DNA of 48,041 nt. It comes from CADCTB01 sp035494015 (lineage in GTDB: Bacteria > Actinomycetota > Acidimicrobiia > Acidimicrobiales > AC-14). The stretch covers positions 1 through 48,041 of the forward strand of contig DATJHJ010000097.1 of the NCBI GenBank assembly GCA_035494015.1, in the 5' to 3' direction. This document shows positions 15,621 through 24,050 of this stretch, piece after piece. The first letter of the stretch is position 1. Every line of letters starts with the position of its first letter. Position numbers and translations under genes: made by a program. The notes under the pieces are model-generated. The model searched no databases and was not told where the DNA came from. It was given only the letters and a program-made list of their open reading frames with translations.

Positions 15621-16631
15621 ATGTCGAACCATTTCACCGGCCTCAGCTTGGGCCCGCCTTTGGGAGACCAAAGGCTCGACCTCTGCGACCTCTACGCGTT
15701 CCAGGCGCCCACGGACCCGGCGAGGACCGTGCTCATCCTCAATGCGAATCCGGCGGCGGGCGCACTCCATCCTGGCGCGATCTACCGGCTCGCCATTGAC
15801 AACGACGGGGATTGCCTGAACGACATAGCGTTCAGCTACGTCTTCAGTCCGCCCGAGGACGGTAAGCAGACCGCCAGCGTCTTCATGGCCAGGGGGGCCG
15901 AGTCCCGTTCGGCCGAGGCGGTGGGGACGAAGATCGTCGCCGACATCGATGTCTCGTTCGGCGCCCGACCAAACATCGTCGCGATCGGCGGCTACAAGTT
16001 CTTCGCCGGTGCTCGCAGCGACGCCTTCTTCTTCGACTTCGACGGAATCAAGAACCTGTTCAACACCGAGGGCGGCAGGAACTTCACCGCGCCCCACGTC
16101 GGTGGCGAGTCTCCGTGGACCGGCGTCGATTCAAACACGGAAGGCAACGTGTTTTCTATGGTTCTCGAACTGCCCACGAGCGAGCTCGGCGCCCAGCCCG
16201 AGATCCGAATTTGGGGACGGTGCAGTGTGCGGCAGGACGGCGAGCTCCGCCATGTCGATCGTGCCGGCCACCCGTCGGTCAGCAGTTTCTTCAACACCGA
16301 CGAGACCAAAGAGGAATACAACGCCGGTGAGCCGGTGGATGATCGAGACCGCTGGATGGATCAGTTCGTCCACCTGATGGGACATACCGGCAACTACACC
16401 CGGCAAGAGGCGATGGCGGCGATCGACGCCGACCGGCTCCTGCCGGACATGTTGAGCTTCGACCCTTCGAAGCCGGCCCAGTACCCCAACGGTCGCGTTT
16501 TCACCGATGATGTGATCGATCACCGCCTGGCGTTCCTCTCCAAGGGTGAGATCCCGCCCGATGGCCTCAAGCCCCACACTGACCTTCTCATGGACTTCCC
16601 GTACCTTGGCACTCCGCATTCCATGACCTAG
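15621..16631 (+). CDS. DUF4331 family protein
   Basis: 336 aa. DUF4331 proteins are beta-rich proteins of unknown function often seen in outer or stress-related contexts. Matching features: the opening MSNHFTGLSLGPPLGDQRLDLCDLY region, SPEDGKQTASVF-like centre, SDAFFFDFDG, and the C-terminal FTDDVIDHRLAFLS with TDLLMDFPYLG. No signal peptide is evident. A good ribosome binding site (GAGGAG, 6 bases before the ATG at 15621) sets the start; most other genes here lack one. Base composition is visibly lower in GC, with more AT-ending codons than neighbours, suggesting transfer. It converges with the Asp-box gene. Confidence 0.85.
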   Translation: MSNHFTGLSLGPPLGDQRLDLCDLYAFQAPTDPARTVLILNANPAAGALHPGAIYRLAIDNDGDCLNDIAFSYVFSPPEDGKQTASVFMARGAESRSAEAVGTKIVADIDVSFGARPNIVAIGGYKFFAGARSDAFFFDFDGIKNLFNTEGGRNFTAPHVGGESPWTGVDSNTEGNVFSMVLELPTSELGAQPEIRIWGRCSVRQDGELRHVDRAGHPSVSSFFNTDETKEEYNAGEPVDDRDRWMDQFVHLMGHTGNYTRQEAMAAIDADRLLPDMLSFDPSKPAQYPNGRVFTDDVIDHRLAFLSKGEIPPDGLKPHTDLLMDFPYLGTPHSMT

Positions 16632-16673
16632 GCCTGCGACAGCCCCCACCGTCGCGCCGCGCCCTCCCCGCCG

Positions 16674-18353
16674 CTAGCCGGTCGACGTGGGCACGGTGGA
16701 GGGCTGGGCCGCCGGGCGGCTGCGGCGGCTGGCGCCGAGGTAGGCCAGGACCATGGCCACGCCCATGACGGCCAGGGTGGCGCCAGCCCCGAGGGCGACG
16801 TCGCGGGCGGTGTGGCTGGTCCCGCCGGCCGCCTCGCTGCCCGGGTTCGAGAACGAGGCCGACGTGAAGTAGAAGTCCTCGACCGGGAGGGCAATCGACC
16901 CCCGCCGCGAGTCGGCCCACGCGAAGACGGCGGCCTTGTTGGTCGACGCCACTCCGGCCGGCCCACCGAGGCCGTAGTTCGAGTGGAACGTGTAGCCCTC
17001 GTTCTTGTTCATCGACCGGTCGCTGACCCGGATGTCGGTGGCCCAGGTCTTGCCGGCGTCGTTCGAGTAGCTGTAGTAGACGTCCCACCACAGCTGGTTC
17101 TGCCGGGTGCCACCGGGCTGGAACTGGGTGTCGTTGCGGTAGTCGGCCCACGCCACGTCGACCCGGCCATCGGGCGCCACGCTGACCCCGGGCAGGGTGT
17201 GGTCACGCGGGGTGGCGTCGTGGTTGACCCGGACCTTGGGGTCCCACGTCTTGCCGCCGTCGCCCGAGTGCATGATCCAGACGTTGCTCTCGCTGGTGGG
17301 CGTGTCCCGCTGGCCGAAGATGACGTACAGGGCGCCGGTCTTGGGGTCCGACGTCATCTCCGGGTTGGCCTGGGTGTTGCCCGCCCCGGCCACCGCGCTG
17401 TCGTCGATGGACTTGGTGGTCCAGGTCTTGCCGTGGTCGGTCGAGGTGGACAGCAGCAACCGCCCGCCCGCGCCGGGCGACCCGGCGGGCTGGTCGGGTG
17501 TGAACGGCTTGTCGGGAGTTGCCGGCGGCGTGCGCTCGCGCTCGACGGCGTAGACGGTGCCGTCCGGGGCCACGGTCATCGACGGGACGTAGTCACCGGC
17601 GTACTCGCTGCGGGGGATGTTGCCCAGGATGTCGATCGGGTCGCTGAAGGTCTTGCCGCCGTCCGCGGACGCCGCCACCACCCCCCGGATGACCACGTTC
17701 CCGAACAGGCCGTAGGGAGGCGTGCGGTCGGCGATCCCGAGCCGGGCGCTCACGTAGACGTAGTTGGGGTTGTTCCGGTCGACCGCCATCCGGACCAGGC
17801 TGTAGTGCTCGCCCCCGATCTTCGTGCTGCCGTTTACCTCGGTGAAGGCGGCGTCGGGCTTGCCCTTGTGGATGATCGTGGTGTCCCAGGTGTCGCCCAG
17901 GTCGGTGCTGCGCGACAGGTACAGGGTGTTGACGTCCTGCTGGCCACCCTTGTCGTCGGCGGCGGAGGCCAGGTAGATCGTGCCGTGGGCGTACGCCCCG
18001 CCCAGGTACGGGCCGAAGTCGCTGCGGACGCAGGTGGCGTACTCGGACGGCTTGGCGTTGCCCTTCCCGGCCCGCCAGGTCTCCCCGCCGTCCAGGCTGA
18101 CGTCGGCCCCGCAGGTGCCGGCGTTGTAGTTGGCGCCCACGATGACCCGCACGTCGGGATCCTTCGGGTCCACCAGCATCTGCGGCTGGTTGTACGCCCG
18201 CGAAGGGTCGATGTCCGTCGTCACCTGGGCCGCCGGGCGCACCACCGGCGCGGCCGGCGCCGGCGCGGCCCGGACCGCAGTGCCGCCAGTGCCAAGGAGA
18301 ATCGAGAGCGCGCCGGCACCTGACAGCAGGGCGCGCGCCTTCAAGCGGACCAT
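16674..18353 (-). CDS. Surface-anchored Asp-box (sialidase-like) protein
   Basis: 559 aa. A signal peptide (about 1-31) leads to a beta-propeller domain with six Asp-box repeats: SLDGGETW, STDLGDTW, SADGGKTF, STDHGKTW, SGDGGKTW and SNDAGKTW. A Gly/Ser linker precedes a C-terminal helix (about 516-536, LGAGATLAVMGVAMVLAYLG) with Arg after it, so the propeller is held outside the cell membrane. Such BNR-type proteins include exo-sialidases but also non-enzymatic propellers; no catalytic set can be confirmed, so a glycosidase name is not given. The ATG at 18353 has GGGGAG 5 bases upstream; an in-frame GTG at 18368 overlaps that site and is rejected. Confidence 0.82.
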   Translation of the reverse strand: MVRLKARALLSGAGALSILLGTGGTAVRAAPAPAAPVVRPAAQVTTDIDPSRAYNQPQMLVDPKDPDVRVIVGANYNAGTCGADVSLDGGETWRAGKGNAKPSEYATCVRSDFGPYLGGAYAHGTIYLASAADDKGGQQDVNTLYLSRSTDLGDTWDTTIIHKGKPDAAFTEVNGSTKIGGEHYSLVRMAVDRNNPNYVYVSARLGIADRTPPYGLFGNVVIRGVVAASADGGKTFSDPIDILGNIPRSEYAGDYVPSMTVAPDGTVYAVERERTPPATPDKPFTPDQPAGSPGAGGRLLLSTSTDHGKTWTTKSIDDSAVAGAGNTQANPEMTSDPKTGALYVIFGQRDTPTSESNVWIMHSGDGGKTWDPKVRVNHDATPRDHTLPGVSVAPDGRVDVAWADYRNDTQFQPGGTRQNQLWWDVYYSYSNDAGKTWATDIRVSDRSMNKNEGYTFHSNYGLGGPAGVASTNKAAVFAWADSRRGSIALPVEDFYFTSASFSNPGSEAAGGTSHTARDVALGAGATLAVMGVAMVLAYLGASRRSRPAAQPSTVPTSTG

Positions 18354-18433
18354 GTTGCTCCCCCCCACGTTCGACTTCTGTTGCGGGCGAGTCTCACGTG
18401 GCGGTAGGGAACCGTCAAGGGCCCCGGCCGGGG

Positions 18434-19216
18434 TCAGCTGCTGGTGAGCGGCCCCTGGAGGACGGCGTCGAGGTCGAAGCGCCCCCCCGCGGGGGTGAGG
18501 GTGACCTTGTACGGGCCCTCGCCGAACTGGACCGCGCTGGCCGGTTTGGTCGACTTGGAGTCGCGGACCTGGAGCTGGCCGTTCACCGTGACCTTGCCCG
18601 GGCCCGTGACCTCGAGGTTGGCCGGTGGGACCTTGACGACCACGCCGCCCTGGGAGGCGATCACGGTCTGGGCGTCGGCGGTGAACTCGACCGAGTCCCG
18701 GGGGGTGGCCAGCCCGCCCAGCCCGACCGCCACCGGCGCCCCGGCCCGGTACTTTCCGGGCTTGAGCGCCCGGGACGCCCCGTCGACCGTCCAGGTCGCG
18801 CCGCTGTTGTCCACCACGACCTTGCTGCCGCTGAGGTCGATCGCGCCGCCGTCACCGCTGATGGGCAGGGGGGTACCGCCACCCCAGGCGATGGACGTGC
18901 GCTTCCCGTCGACCAGCACGTTCTGGATGCTCGCCTTGCCCGTCCCCCGCTCGACGGCGGCGATGGTGAACGGGGTGGCGATCGGCGGGCCCTGGGCGCC
19001 CTCGGCCGTCAGCTTGTCGACGGAACCCTTGACGAAGAACTGGCCGGCGGCGGGCGCCGGACCGGCGGGGACGGTCGGCCGCGGGGCGACCGTGGTGGCC
19101 GGGGCGCCCTTGAACCGGTCCAGGGCGGTGGAGTGGTCGGCGACGAGCCGCACCCCCCCGGCGACGGCAGCGGCGCCGAGGACCAGCGCGACGAAGTAGG
19201 CGATCACCCGTTCCAT
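18434..19216 (-). CDS. Membrane-anchored exported hypothetical protein
   Basis: 260 aa. One N-terminal helix (residues 4-25, VIAYFVALVLGAAAVAGGVRLV) anchors an extracellular beta-rich domain of about 200 residues with a Pro/Ala spacer (38-57). There are no cysteines and no recognised motif; it is rich in Gly, Val and Asp, typical of a beta-sandwich. The ATG at 19216 lies 7 bases after a TACCCT hexamer and is divergent from the AAA+ ATPase gene with overlapping -10 sites, so the two may be controlled together. Confidence 0.65.
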   Translation of the reverse strand: MERVIAYFVALVLGAAAVAGGVRLVADHSTALDRFKGAPATTVAPRPTVPAGPAPAAGQFFVKGSVDKLTAEGAQGPPIATPFTIAAVERGTGKASIQNVLVDGKRTSIAWGGGTPLPISGDGGAIDLSGSKVVVDNSGATWTVDGASRALKPGKYRAGAPVAVGLGGLATPRDSVEFTADAQTVIASQGGVVVKVPPANLEVTGPGKVTVNGQLQVRDSKSTKPASAVQFGEGPYKVTLTPAGGRFDLDAVLQGPLTSS

Positions 19217-19223
19217 GGGGCCA

Positions 19224-19229
19224 AGGGTA
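19224..19229 (-). promoter_or_regulatory. -10 element for the 19216 gene (leaderless, overlapping)
   Basis: TACCCT on the minus strand, 7 bases before the ATG at 19216. It shares two bases with the -10 of the opposite gene. Confidence 0.55.
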
Positions 19230-19233
19230 CGGT
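19228..19233 (+). promoter_or_regulatory. -10 element for the AAA+ ATPase gene (leaderless, overlapping)
   Basis: TACGGT, 6 bases before the ATG at 19240. It shares its TA with the divergent TACCCT site, so the two promoters cannot be occupied at once. Confidence 0.55.
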
Positions 19234-19239
19234 GGCCGC

Positions 19240-20679
19240 ATGTCGTCAGTCCCGTTCAGGCACGGAGCCAGGCCTGCGACGGTCGGCCAGTTGCGCGAGT
19301 CGGGCTGGGAGTCCGTCCCGGTCAAGGAGGAGGTGCGGCGCAACGTCGCCGCCCGCATCGCCGCCGGCCAGGCGATCGTCGCCGGGGTGCTCGGGTACGA
19401 CGACACCGTCCTGCCCCAGCTGGAGAACGCCCTGCTGGCCGGTCACGACACGATCTTCCTGGGCGAGCGGGGCCAGGCCAAGACCCGGATCATCCGCTCG
19501 CTGACCGACCTGCTCGACGAGTGGATGCCCATCGTCGCCGGGTCCGAGATCAACGACGACCCGTACCACCCCGTCTCCCGGCAAGCCCGGGACCTGGTGC
19601 GGGACCACGGCGAGGACACCCCGATCGAGTGGGTCCACCGCTCGACCCGGTTCGGGGAGAAGCTGGCCACGCCGGACACCTCGATCGCCGACCTCATCGG
19701 CGAGGTCGACCCCATCAAGGTGGCCGAAGGCCGCTACCTGTCCGACGAGCTCACCCTCCACTACGGCCTCGTCCCCCGGACCAACCGCGGCATCTTCGCA
19801 ATCAACGAGCTTCCGGACCTGGCCGAGCGCATCCAGGTCGGCCTGCTCAACGTGTTGGAGGAGCGGGACATCCAGGTCCGCGGCTACAAGATCCGCCTGC
19901 CGCTCGACCTCATGCTCGTGGCGTCCGCCAACCCCGAGGACTACACGAACCGGGGGCGGATCATCACCCCGCTGAAAGACCGCTTCGGGGCCCAGATCCG
20001 CACCCACTACCCGCTCGACACCGACCTGGAGCTGGCGGTCGTCCGCCAGGAGGCCCGGCCGCTGGACGGCACCACCGTGGGCGTGCCCGGGCTGCAGGTC
20101 GAGGTACCCGACCACATGGCCGAGATCGTGGCCACGGTCAGCCACGAGGCCCGTCGCAGCCCCCATGTCAACCAGCGCTCCGGCGTGTCGGTCCGGCTCA
20201 CGATCGCCAACTACGAGACCATGGTGGCCAACGCCACCCGCCGGTCGCTGCGGCTGGGCGAGACCATGGTCGTCCCCCGGGTGAGCGACCTGGACGCCCT
20301 GCCGGCCTCCACCGCGGGCAAGGTGGAGATCGAGACGCTCGACGAGGGCGACGACGGCGCCGTGCTCGACCGGATCGTGAAGTCGTCCATCCTGTCGGTG
20401 TTCCGCCAGCGCTGCCCGATGGAGCGCCTCCGCGACGCCCTGACCGAGTTCGACGGCGGGACCATCGTCCACACCGGCGACGACGTCCCCTCGGCCGACT
20501 ACGTGACCGCCTTGGCCAAGCTGCCGGCCCTGCGGGCCGCCGTCGTGCCCCTGGCCGGCAGCGAGCACCCCGCGGCCCTGGCCAGCGCCGTCGAGCTGGT
20601 CCTGGAGGGCCTGCACCTGTCCCGCCGGCTCAACAAGGACGCCGCCGGCACCCGGGCCACCTACCGGGGACGGGGATGA
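19240..20679 (+). CDS. AAA+ ATPase, MoxR/Mg-chelatase-like
   Basis: 479 aa. MoxR/ChlI-type AAA+ ATPases work with VWA-domain partners to remodel or load proteins. Walker A is GERGQAKT (75-82); Walker B is GIFAINE (184-190), with Asn where the Asp usually stands, which appears to be a trait of this branch; sensor 1 is VASANPEDY, followed by the arginine-containing LKDRFGAQI. The lid spans about 260-330 and a C-terminal helical tail follows. Its size and pairing match the actinobacterial Rv0958/Rv0959-type pair. The VWA gene lies 97 bases downstream, on the same strand. The ATG at 19240 follows a -10 hexamer with no leader. Confidence 0.88.
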   Translation: MSSVPFRHGARPATVGQLRESGWESVPVKEEVRRNVAARIAAGQAIVAGVLGYDDTVLPQLENALLAGHDTIFLGERGQAKTRIIRSLTDLLDEWMPIVAGSEINDDPYHPVSRQARDLVRDHGEDTPIEWVHRSTRFGEKLATPDTSIADLIGEVDPIKVAEGRYLSDELTLHYGLVPRTNRGIFAINELPDLAERIQVGLLNVLEERDIQVRGYKIRLPLDLMLVASANPEDYTNRGRIITPLKDRFGAQIRTHYPLDTDLELAVVRQEARPLDGTTVGVPGLQVEVPDHMAEIVATVSHEARRSPHVNQRSGVSVRLTIANYETMVANATRRSLRLGETMVVPRVSDLDALPASTAGKVEIETLDEGDDGAVLDRIVKSSILSVFRQRCPMERLRDALTEFDGGTIVHTGDDVPSADYVTALAKLPALRAAVVPLAGSEHPAALASAVELVLEGLHLSRRLNKDAAGTRATYRGRG

Positions 20680-20776
20680 TGGGCCGGTCCGGGCCCGGAT
20701 CGGCGGCGGGGCAGGGGCCCCCGCCGCCACCGGCGGGCGCGGTGCGCAGCACCCGGGTGCCCGCCGGAGAGCAATA

Positions 20777-22792
20777 ATGCCCGCTCGGTTCCGGTACTCG
20801 CGCTGGGACGGGACGCAGGCGGGGTTCGACCTAGACGCCGACGAGGTGCTGGCCCAGGTGACCGACGACCTCGTGTACCACGGCGACATGAACGCCGCCC
20901 TGCGGCGCATGCTCCAGGAGGGGCTGAAGGACCGCATGGGCGAGCGGGTGGCCGGGATCCGGGAGCTGCTGGAGCGGCTGCGCCAGCGTCGCCAGGAGGA
21001 GTTGGGCCGCCACGACCTGGGCGGGGTGTACGACGACATCGCCAACGAGCTGCGGGAGGTGGTGAGCCAGGAGCGGGCCGCCCTCGACGGGCTGGAGGAG
21101 GCGGCCCGCCAGTCCGGCGACCAGCGCCGGGAGGACATCGTCGGCGCGGCCATGGCCGAGCGGCGCATGCACCTGGACCTGCTGCCGCCCGACCTGGCCG
21201 GCCAGGTCCGGTCCCTGTCGGAGTACGACTTCGCCTCGGCCGAGGCCCAGCAGCGGTTCGAGGAGCTGCTGGACCGGCTGCGCCAGGAGATGCTGCGGGG
21301 CCAGTTCAACCAGATGTCCGAGGCCATGGCCAGCACCACGCCCGAAGACCTGGCTCGGATGAAGGACATGCTGGCCGCCCTCAACCAGATGCTCGACCGG
21401 CGGGCGGCGGGCGAGGATCCCCAGTTCGAGCAGTTCATGGAGCAGTACGGCGACTACTTCCCCGGCAACCCCCAGACCCTCGACGAGCTGATCGAGCAGG
21501 TGGCGGCCCAGATGGCGGCCATGCAGGCCTTCCTCAACTCGCTCACCCCGGAGCAGCGGGCCCAGCTCCAGGCCCTCTCGGCCCAGCTGCTCGACGACAT
21601 GGACCTGCGCTGGCAGATGGAGCAGCTCGGCCAGCACATGCGGGCCGCCGCCCCCCAAGCCGGGTGGGGCAACAGCTACCAGACCACCGGTACCGACCCC
21701 CTCGGCATGGGCGAGGCGGCCCAGCTCATGGACCGGCTGGGCCAGATGGACCAGCTCGAGAACCTGCTCCGTTCGGCCGGCTCCCCGGGCGCCCTGGCCG
21801 AGGCCGACCTGGAGGTGGCGGCGGACATCCTCGGCCCCCAGGGGGCCCGCAGCCTCGAGCGGCTGGCCGAGCTGACGCGGATGCTGGAGGAGGCCGGGCT
21901 GATCGAGACTCGGGAGGGCCGGCTGGAGCTGACCCCGCGCGGCCTGCGGGCCGTGGGCCAGCACGCCCTGTCGGACCTCTTCTCCCGGCTCGACAAGGAC
22001 CGGGTCGGCCGCCACCAGGCCGAGCGGGAAGGGCCGGGCCACGAGCGGACCTTCGACGCCAAGCCCTACGAGTTCGGCGACCCTTTCCACCTCGACATCG
22101 AGCGCACCATTCGCAACGCCATCGGTCGCACGGGTGGGGGGACGCCGGTCCACCTGGACCCCGAGGACTTCGCCGTGGAGCGGACCGAGATCCTGACCCG
22201 GACCAGCACCGTCCTGCTCCTCGACTTGTCCCTGTCCATGCCCATGCGGGACAACTTCCTGGCCGCCAAGAAGGTCGCCCTGGCCCTGCACGCCCTGATC
22301 AGCTCCCGCTACCCGCGCGACTTCCTGGGCATCGTCGGCTTCAGCCAGGTCGCCCGCCCGCTGCGGCCCGAGCAGCTGCCCGAGGTCTCCTGGGACTTCG
22401 TGATGGGCACGAACATGCAGCACGCCCTGCTGCTGGCCCGCCGCCAGCTGGCCCAGCAGACGGGGACCAAGCAGATCCTGATGATCACCGACGGCGAGCC
22501 CACCGCCCACCTGGAGGCCGACGGCGGGGTGTTCGTCAGCTACCCGCCCGTCCGGGAGACGGTGCGGGCCACCCTGGCCGAGGTGGCGAGGTGCACGGCC
22601 GAGGGGATCCGGATCAACACGTTCATGCTCGACGCCACCGAGCACCTGCAGGCGTTCATCGAGCGGCTGACCAAGATGAACCGGGGCCGGGCCTTCTTCA
22701 CCACGCCCGAGACCCTGGGCGGCTACGTCCTGGTCGACTTCCTGGAGCAGAAGCGGGCCCAGCGGGGGGACCGCACCCGCCGCCCGGCCTGA
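20777..22792 (+). CDS. VWA-domain protein partner of the AAA+ ATPase
   Basis: 671 aa. The N-terminal ~460 residues are long charged helices (coiled-coil-like, with Met/Gln-rich stretches 160-300), then a VWA domain (about 475-650) with the metal-binding MIDAS motif DLSLS (483-487) and TDGEPT near 550. A VWA protein next to a MoxR-type ATPase usually forms a two-part chaperone that inserts metals or remodels a client. Length is nearly identical to the actinobacterial homologue of the Rv0959 type. The ATG at 20777 comes after GGAG (20766-20769). Cytoplasmic; the client is unknown. Confidence 0.88.
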   Translation: MPARFRYSRWDGTQAGFDLDADEVLAQVTDDLVYHGDMNAALRRMLQEGLKDRMGERVAGIRELLERLRQRRQEELGRHDLGGVYDDIANELREVVSQERAALDGLEEAARQSGDQRREDIVGAAMAERRMHLDLLPPDLAGQVRSLSEYDFASAEAQQRFEELLDRLRQEMLRGQFNQMSEAMASTTPEDLARMKDMLAALNQMLDRRAAGEDPQFEQFMEQYGDYFPGNPQTLDELIEQVAAQMAAMQAFLNSLTPEQRAQLQALSAQLLDDMDLRWQMEQLGQHMRAAAPQAGWGNSYQTTGTDPLGMGEAAQLMDRLGQMDQLENLLRSAGSPGALAEADLEVAADILGPQGARSLERLAELTRMLEEAGLIETREGRLELTPRGLRAVGQHALSDLFSRLDKDRVGRHQAEREGPGHERTFDAKPYEFGDPFHLDIERTIRNAIGRTGGGTPVHLDPEDFAVERTEILTRTSTVLLLDLSLSMPMRDNFLAAKKVALALHALISSRYPRDFLGIVGFSQVARPLRPEQLPEVSWDFVMGTNMQHALLLARRQLAQQTGTKQILMITDGEPTAHLEADGGVFVSYPPVRETVRATLAEVARCTAEGIRINTFMLDATEHLQAFIERLTKMNRGRAFFTTPETLGGYVLVDFLEQKRAQRGDRTRRPA

Positions 22793-22795
22793 GCC

Positions 22796-23038
22796 CTAGC
22801 GCGGCCGGAACTTGGGGCGGACCGAGACCAGGTACACGATGGCGACCACGAGGCCGACGGGGCCGAGCAGGAAGGTGGCGACGGCGAGGGCGACCACCCA
22901 GGCGACCTTGTTCTGGTCGGCGGCCGCCCACTGGCTGTCCGGCCGGAGCAGGGCATCCACGATGGCCCAGATCGGCAGGACCAGGAGGAGGAGCAGGACC
23001 AGGATGATGACCAACTCGATCGGGCCCAGGGCGCTCAC
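22796..23038 (-). CDS. Small two-helix membrane protein
   Basis: 80 aa. Two hydrophobic helices (residues about 6-27 and 46-72) flank a short polar loop DALLRPDSQWAAADQNK, a pattern like PLDc_N-type or phospholipase-D-leader small membrane proteins. The GTG at 23038 shares four bases with the stop of the macro-domain gene (GTGA overlap), so translation is coupled and the two act as one unit. It converges with the VWA gene, 3 bases apart. Confidence 0.7.
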   Translation of the reverse strand: MSALGPIELVIILVLLLLLVLPIWAIVDALLRPDSQWAAADQNKVAWVVALAVATFLLGPVGLVVAIVYLVSVRPKFRPR

Positions 23039-23541
23039 CCGTCTCCTTCCGCCAGCAGCCGCTCCTCGTAGAGGGTGCACGTCAGCTCGTCGAAGGCCAC
23101 CAGCCTGACCAGGCCGACCCGGGTGGGCGTGGACCGGATGGCGGCCAGGGCGACGTCGGCCGCCTCCTCCGGCGGGTAGCCGTAGATGCCGGTCGAGATG
23201 GCGGGGAAGGCGATGGAGCCGGCGCCCACCTCGTCGGCCACCTCCAGGCAGCGGCGGTAGCAGGAGGCGAGCAGGAGGGCCTCGCCCGTGCCGCCGCCCC
23301 GCCACACCGGGCCCACCGTATGGATCACCCACCGAGCGGGGAGGTTGAAGCCGGGCGTGACCTTGGCGTCGCCGGTGGCGCACCCGCCGAGGGCTCGGCA
23401 CGCCTCGACCAGCTGGGGCCCGGCGGCCCGGTGGATGGCTCCGTCCACCCCGCCGCCACCCAGCAGGGACGAGTTGGCGGCGTTGACGATGGCGTCGACC
23501 GTCTCGGTGGTGATGTCGCCCAGCACCGCCTCGACCTGCAT
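23035..23541 (-). CDS. Macro-domain ADP-ribose hydrolase
   Basis: 168 aa, a single macro domain of the MacroD type that removes O-acetyl from ADP-ribose or ADP-ribose from proteins. GDITTE near the start, NAANSSLLGGGGVDGAIH (the catalytic Asn and Asp of the family) and STGIYGYP are all present. The ATG at 23541 is used since the protein then begins MQVEAVLGDIT, as in relatives; an upstream ATG at 23595 adds an unrelated basic segment. Four-base overlap with the small membrane protein downstream. Divergent from whiB. Confidence 0.92.
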   Translation of the reverse strand: MQVEAVLGDITTETVDAIVNAANSSLLGGGGVDGAIHRAAGPQLVEACRALGGCATGDAKVTPGFNLPARWVIHTVGPVWRGGGTGEALLLASCYRRCLEVADEVGAGSIAFPAISTGIYGYPPEEAADVALAAIRSTPTRVGLVRLVAFDELTCTLYEERLLAEGDG

Positions 23542-23589
23542 CTGAGCCCGGATCCTACAGGTTCGACTTGCGCCGGGCGCGGATCGCGG

Positions 23590-23614
23590 CAACAATCACA
23601 TTGTTGTAATTACA
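23590..23614. promoter_or_regulatory. AT-rich nested palindromes upstream of whiB
   Basis: CAACAAT-CAC-ATTGTTG (23590-23606) overlaps TGTAATTACA (23605-23614), with ACACGTGT touching it. This is the most AT-rich spot nearby and sits between divergent macro-domain and whiB genes, so it is a likely operator/promoter. Confidence 0.5.
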
Positions 23615-23667
23615 CGTGTGGCGGCCCACACGGGTCCGTCGCACAAACCGTTGAGGGGAGGCGGCCG

Positions 23668-23955
23668 ATGGAGCAGAGGCGGGGACACCGTTTCGACCTC
23701 GGGGACCGCAGCTGGCAGGGCCAGGCCAACTGCCTGGGAGTCGATCCGGATCTGTTCTTCCCCGAGCGGGGAGCGTCCACGAGAGAGGCCAAGGGGGTGT
23801 GCCGGGGCTGCGTCGTGCGTGACGACTGCCTGGAGTACGCCCTCATCAACGGCGAGAAGTTCGGCATCTGGGGCGGCCTGAGCGAGCGGGAGCGTCGCCG
23901 CATCCGCCGCCAGCGCACCATGGCCGGCCGGCCCGACGGGGCGGCGTCGGCCTAA
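23668..23955 (+). CDS. WhiB-family Fe-S transcriptional regulator
   Basis: 95 aa. WhiB proteins bind a redox/NO-sensitive [4Fe-4S] cluster and work with the sigma-A C-terminal domain. Cluster ligands are C22, C45, C48 and C54 (NCLGVDPDLFFP and VCRGCVVRDDC). The turn GIWGG (66-70) is followed by basic ERERRRIRRQR for DNA contact. GGGGAGGC 5 bases before the ATG at 23668 sets the start. The subtype (WhiB1/2-like) cannot be fixed. An AT-rich nested palindrome lies about 55-75 bases upstream and may be its operator. Confidence 0.93.
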   Translation: MEQRRGHRFDLGDRSWQGQANCLGVDPDLFFPERGASTREAKGVCRGCVVRDDCLEYALINGEKFGIWGGLSERERRRIRRQRTMAGRPDGAASA

Positions 23956-23976
23956 CGGGCTTCCCTGCCTTCCCGG

Positions 23977-24015
23977 CGGCGTCCGAGAGCGACCCACGAC
24001 CGCTCTCGGACGCCG
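23977..24015. terminator. 15-bp bidirectional hairpin between convergent genes
   Basis: Perfect 15-base arms (23977-23991 and 24001-24015) with a 9-base loop, placed between the ends of whiB and the formimidoyltransferase gene. No U-tract, as is common in GC-rich actinobacteria. Confidence 0.75.
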
Positions 24016-24050
24016 GCCTGGAGGGTCCGGTGGGACCCCCGGGGTTGCCG

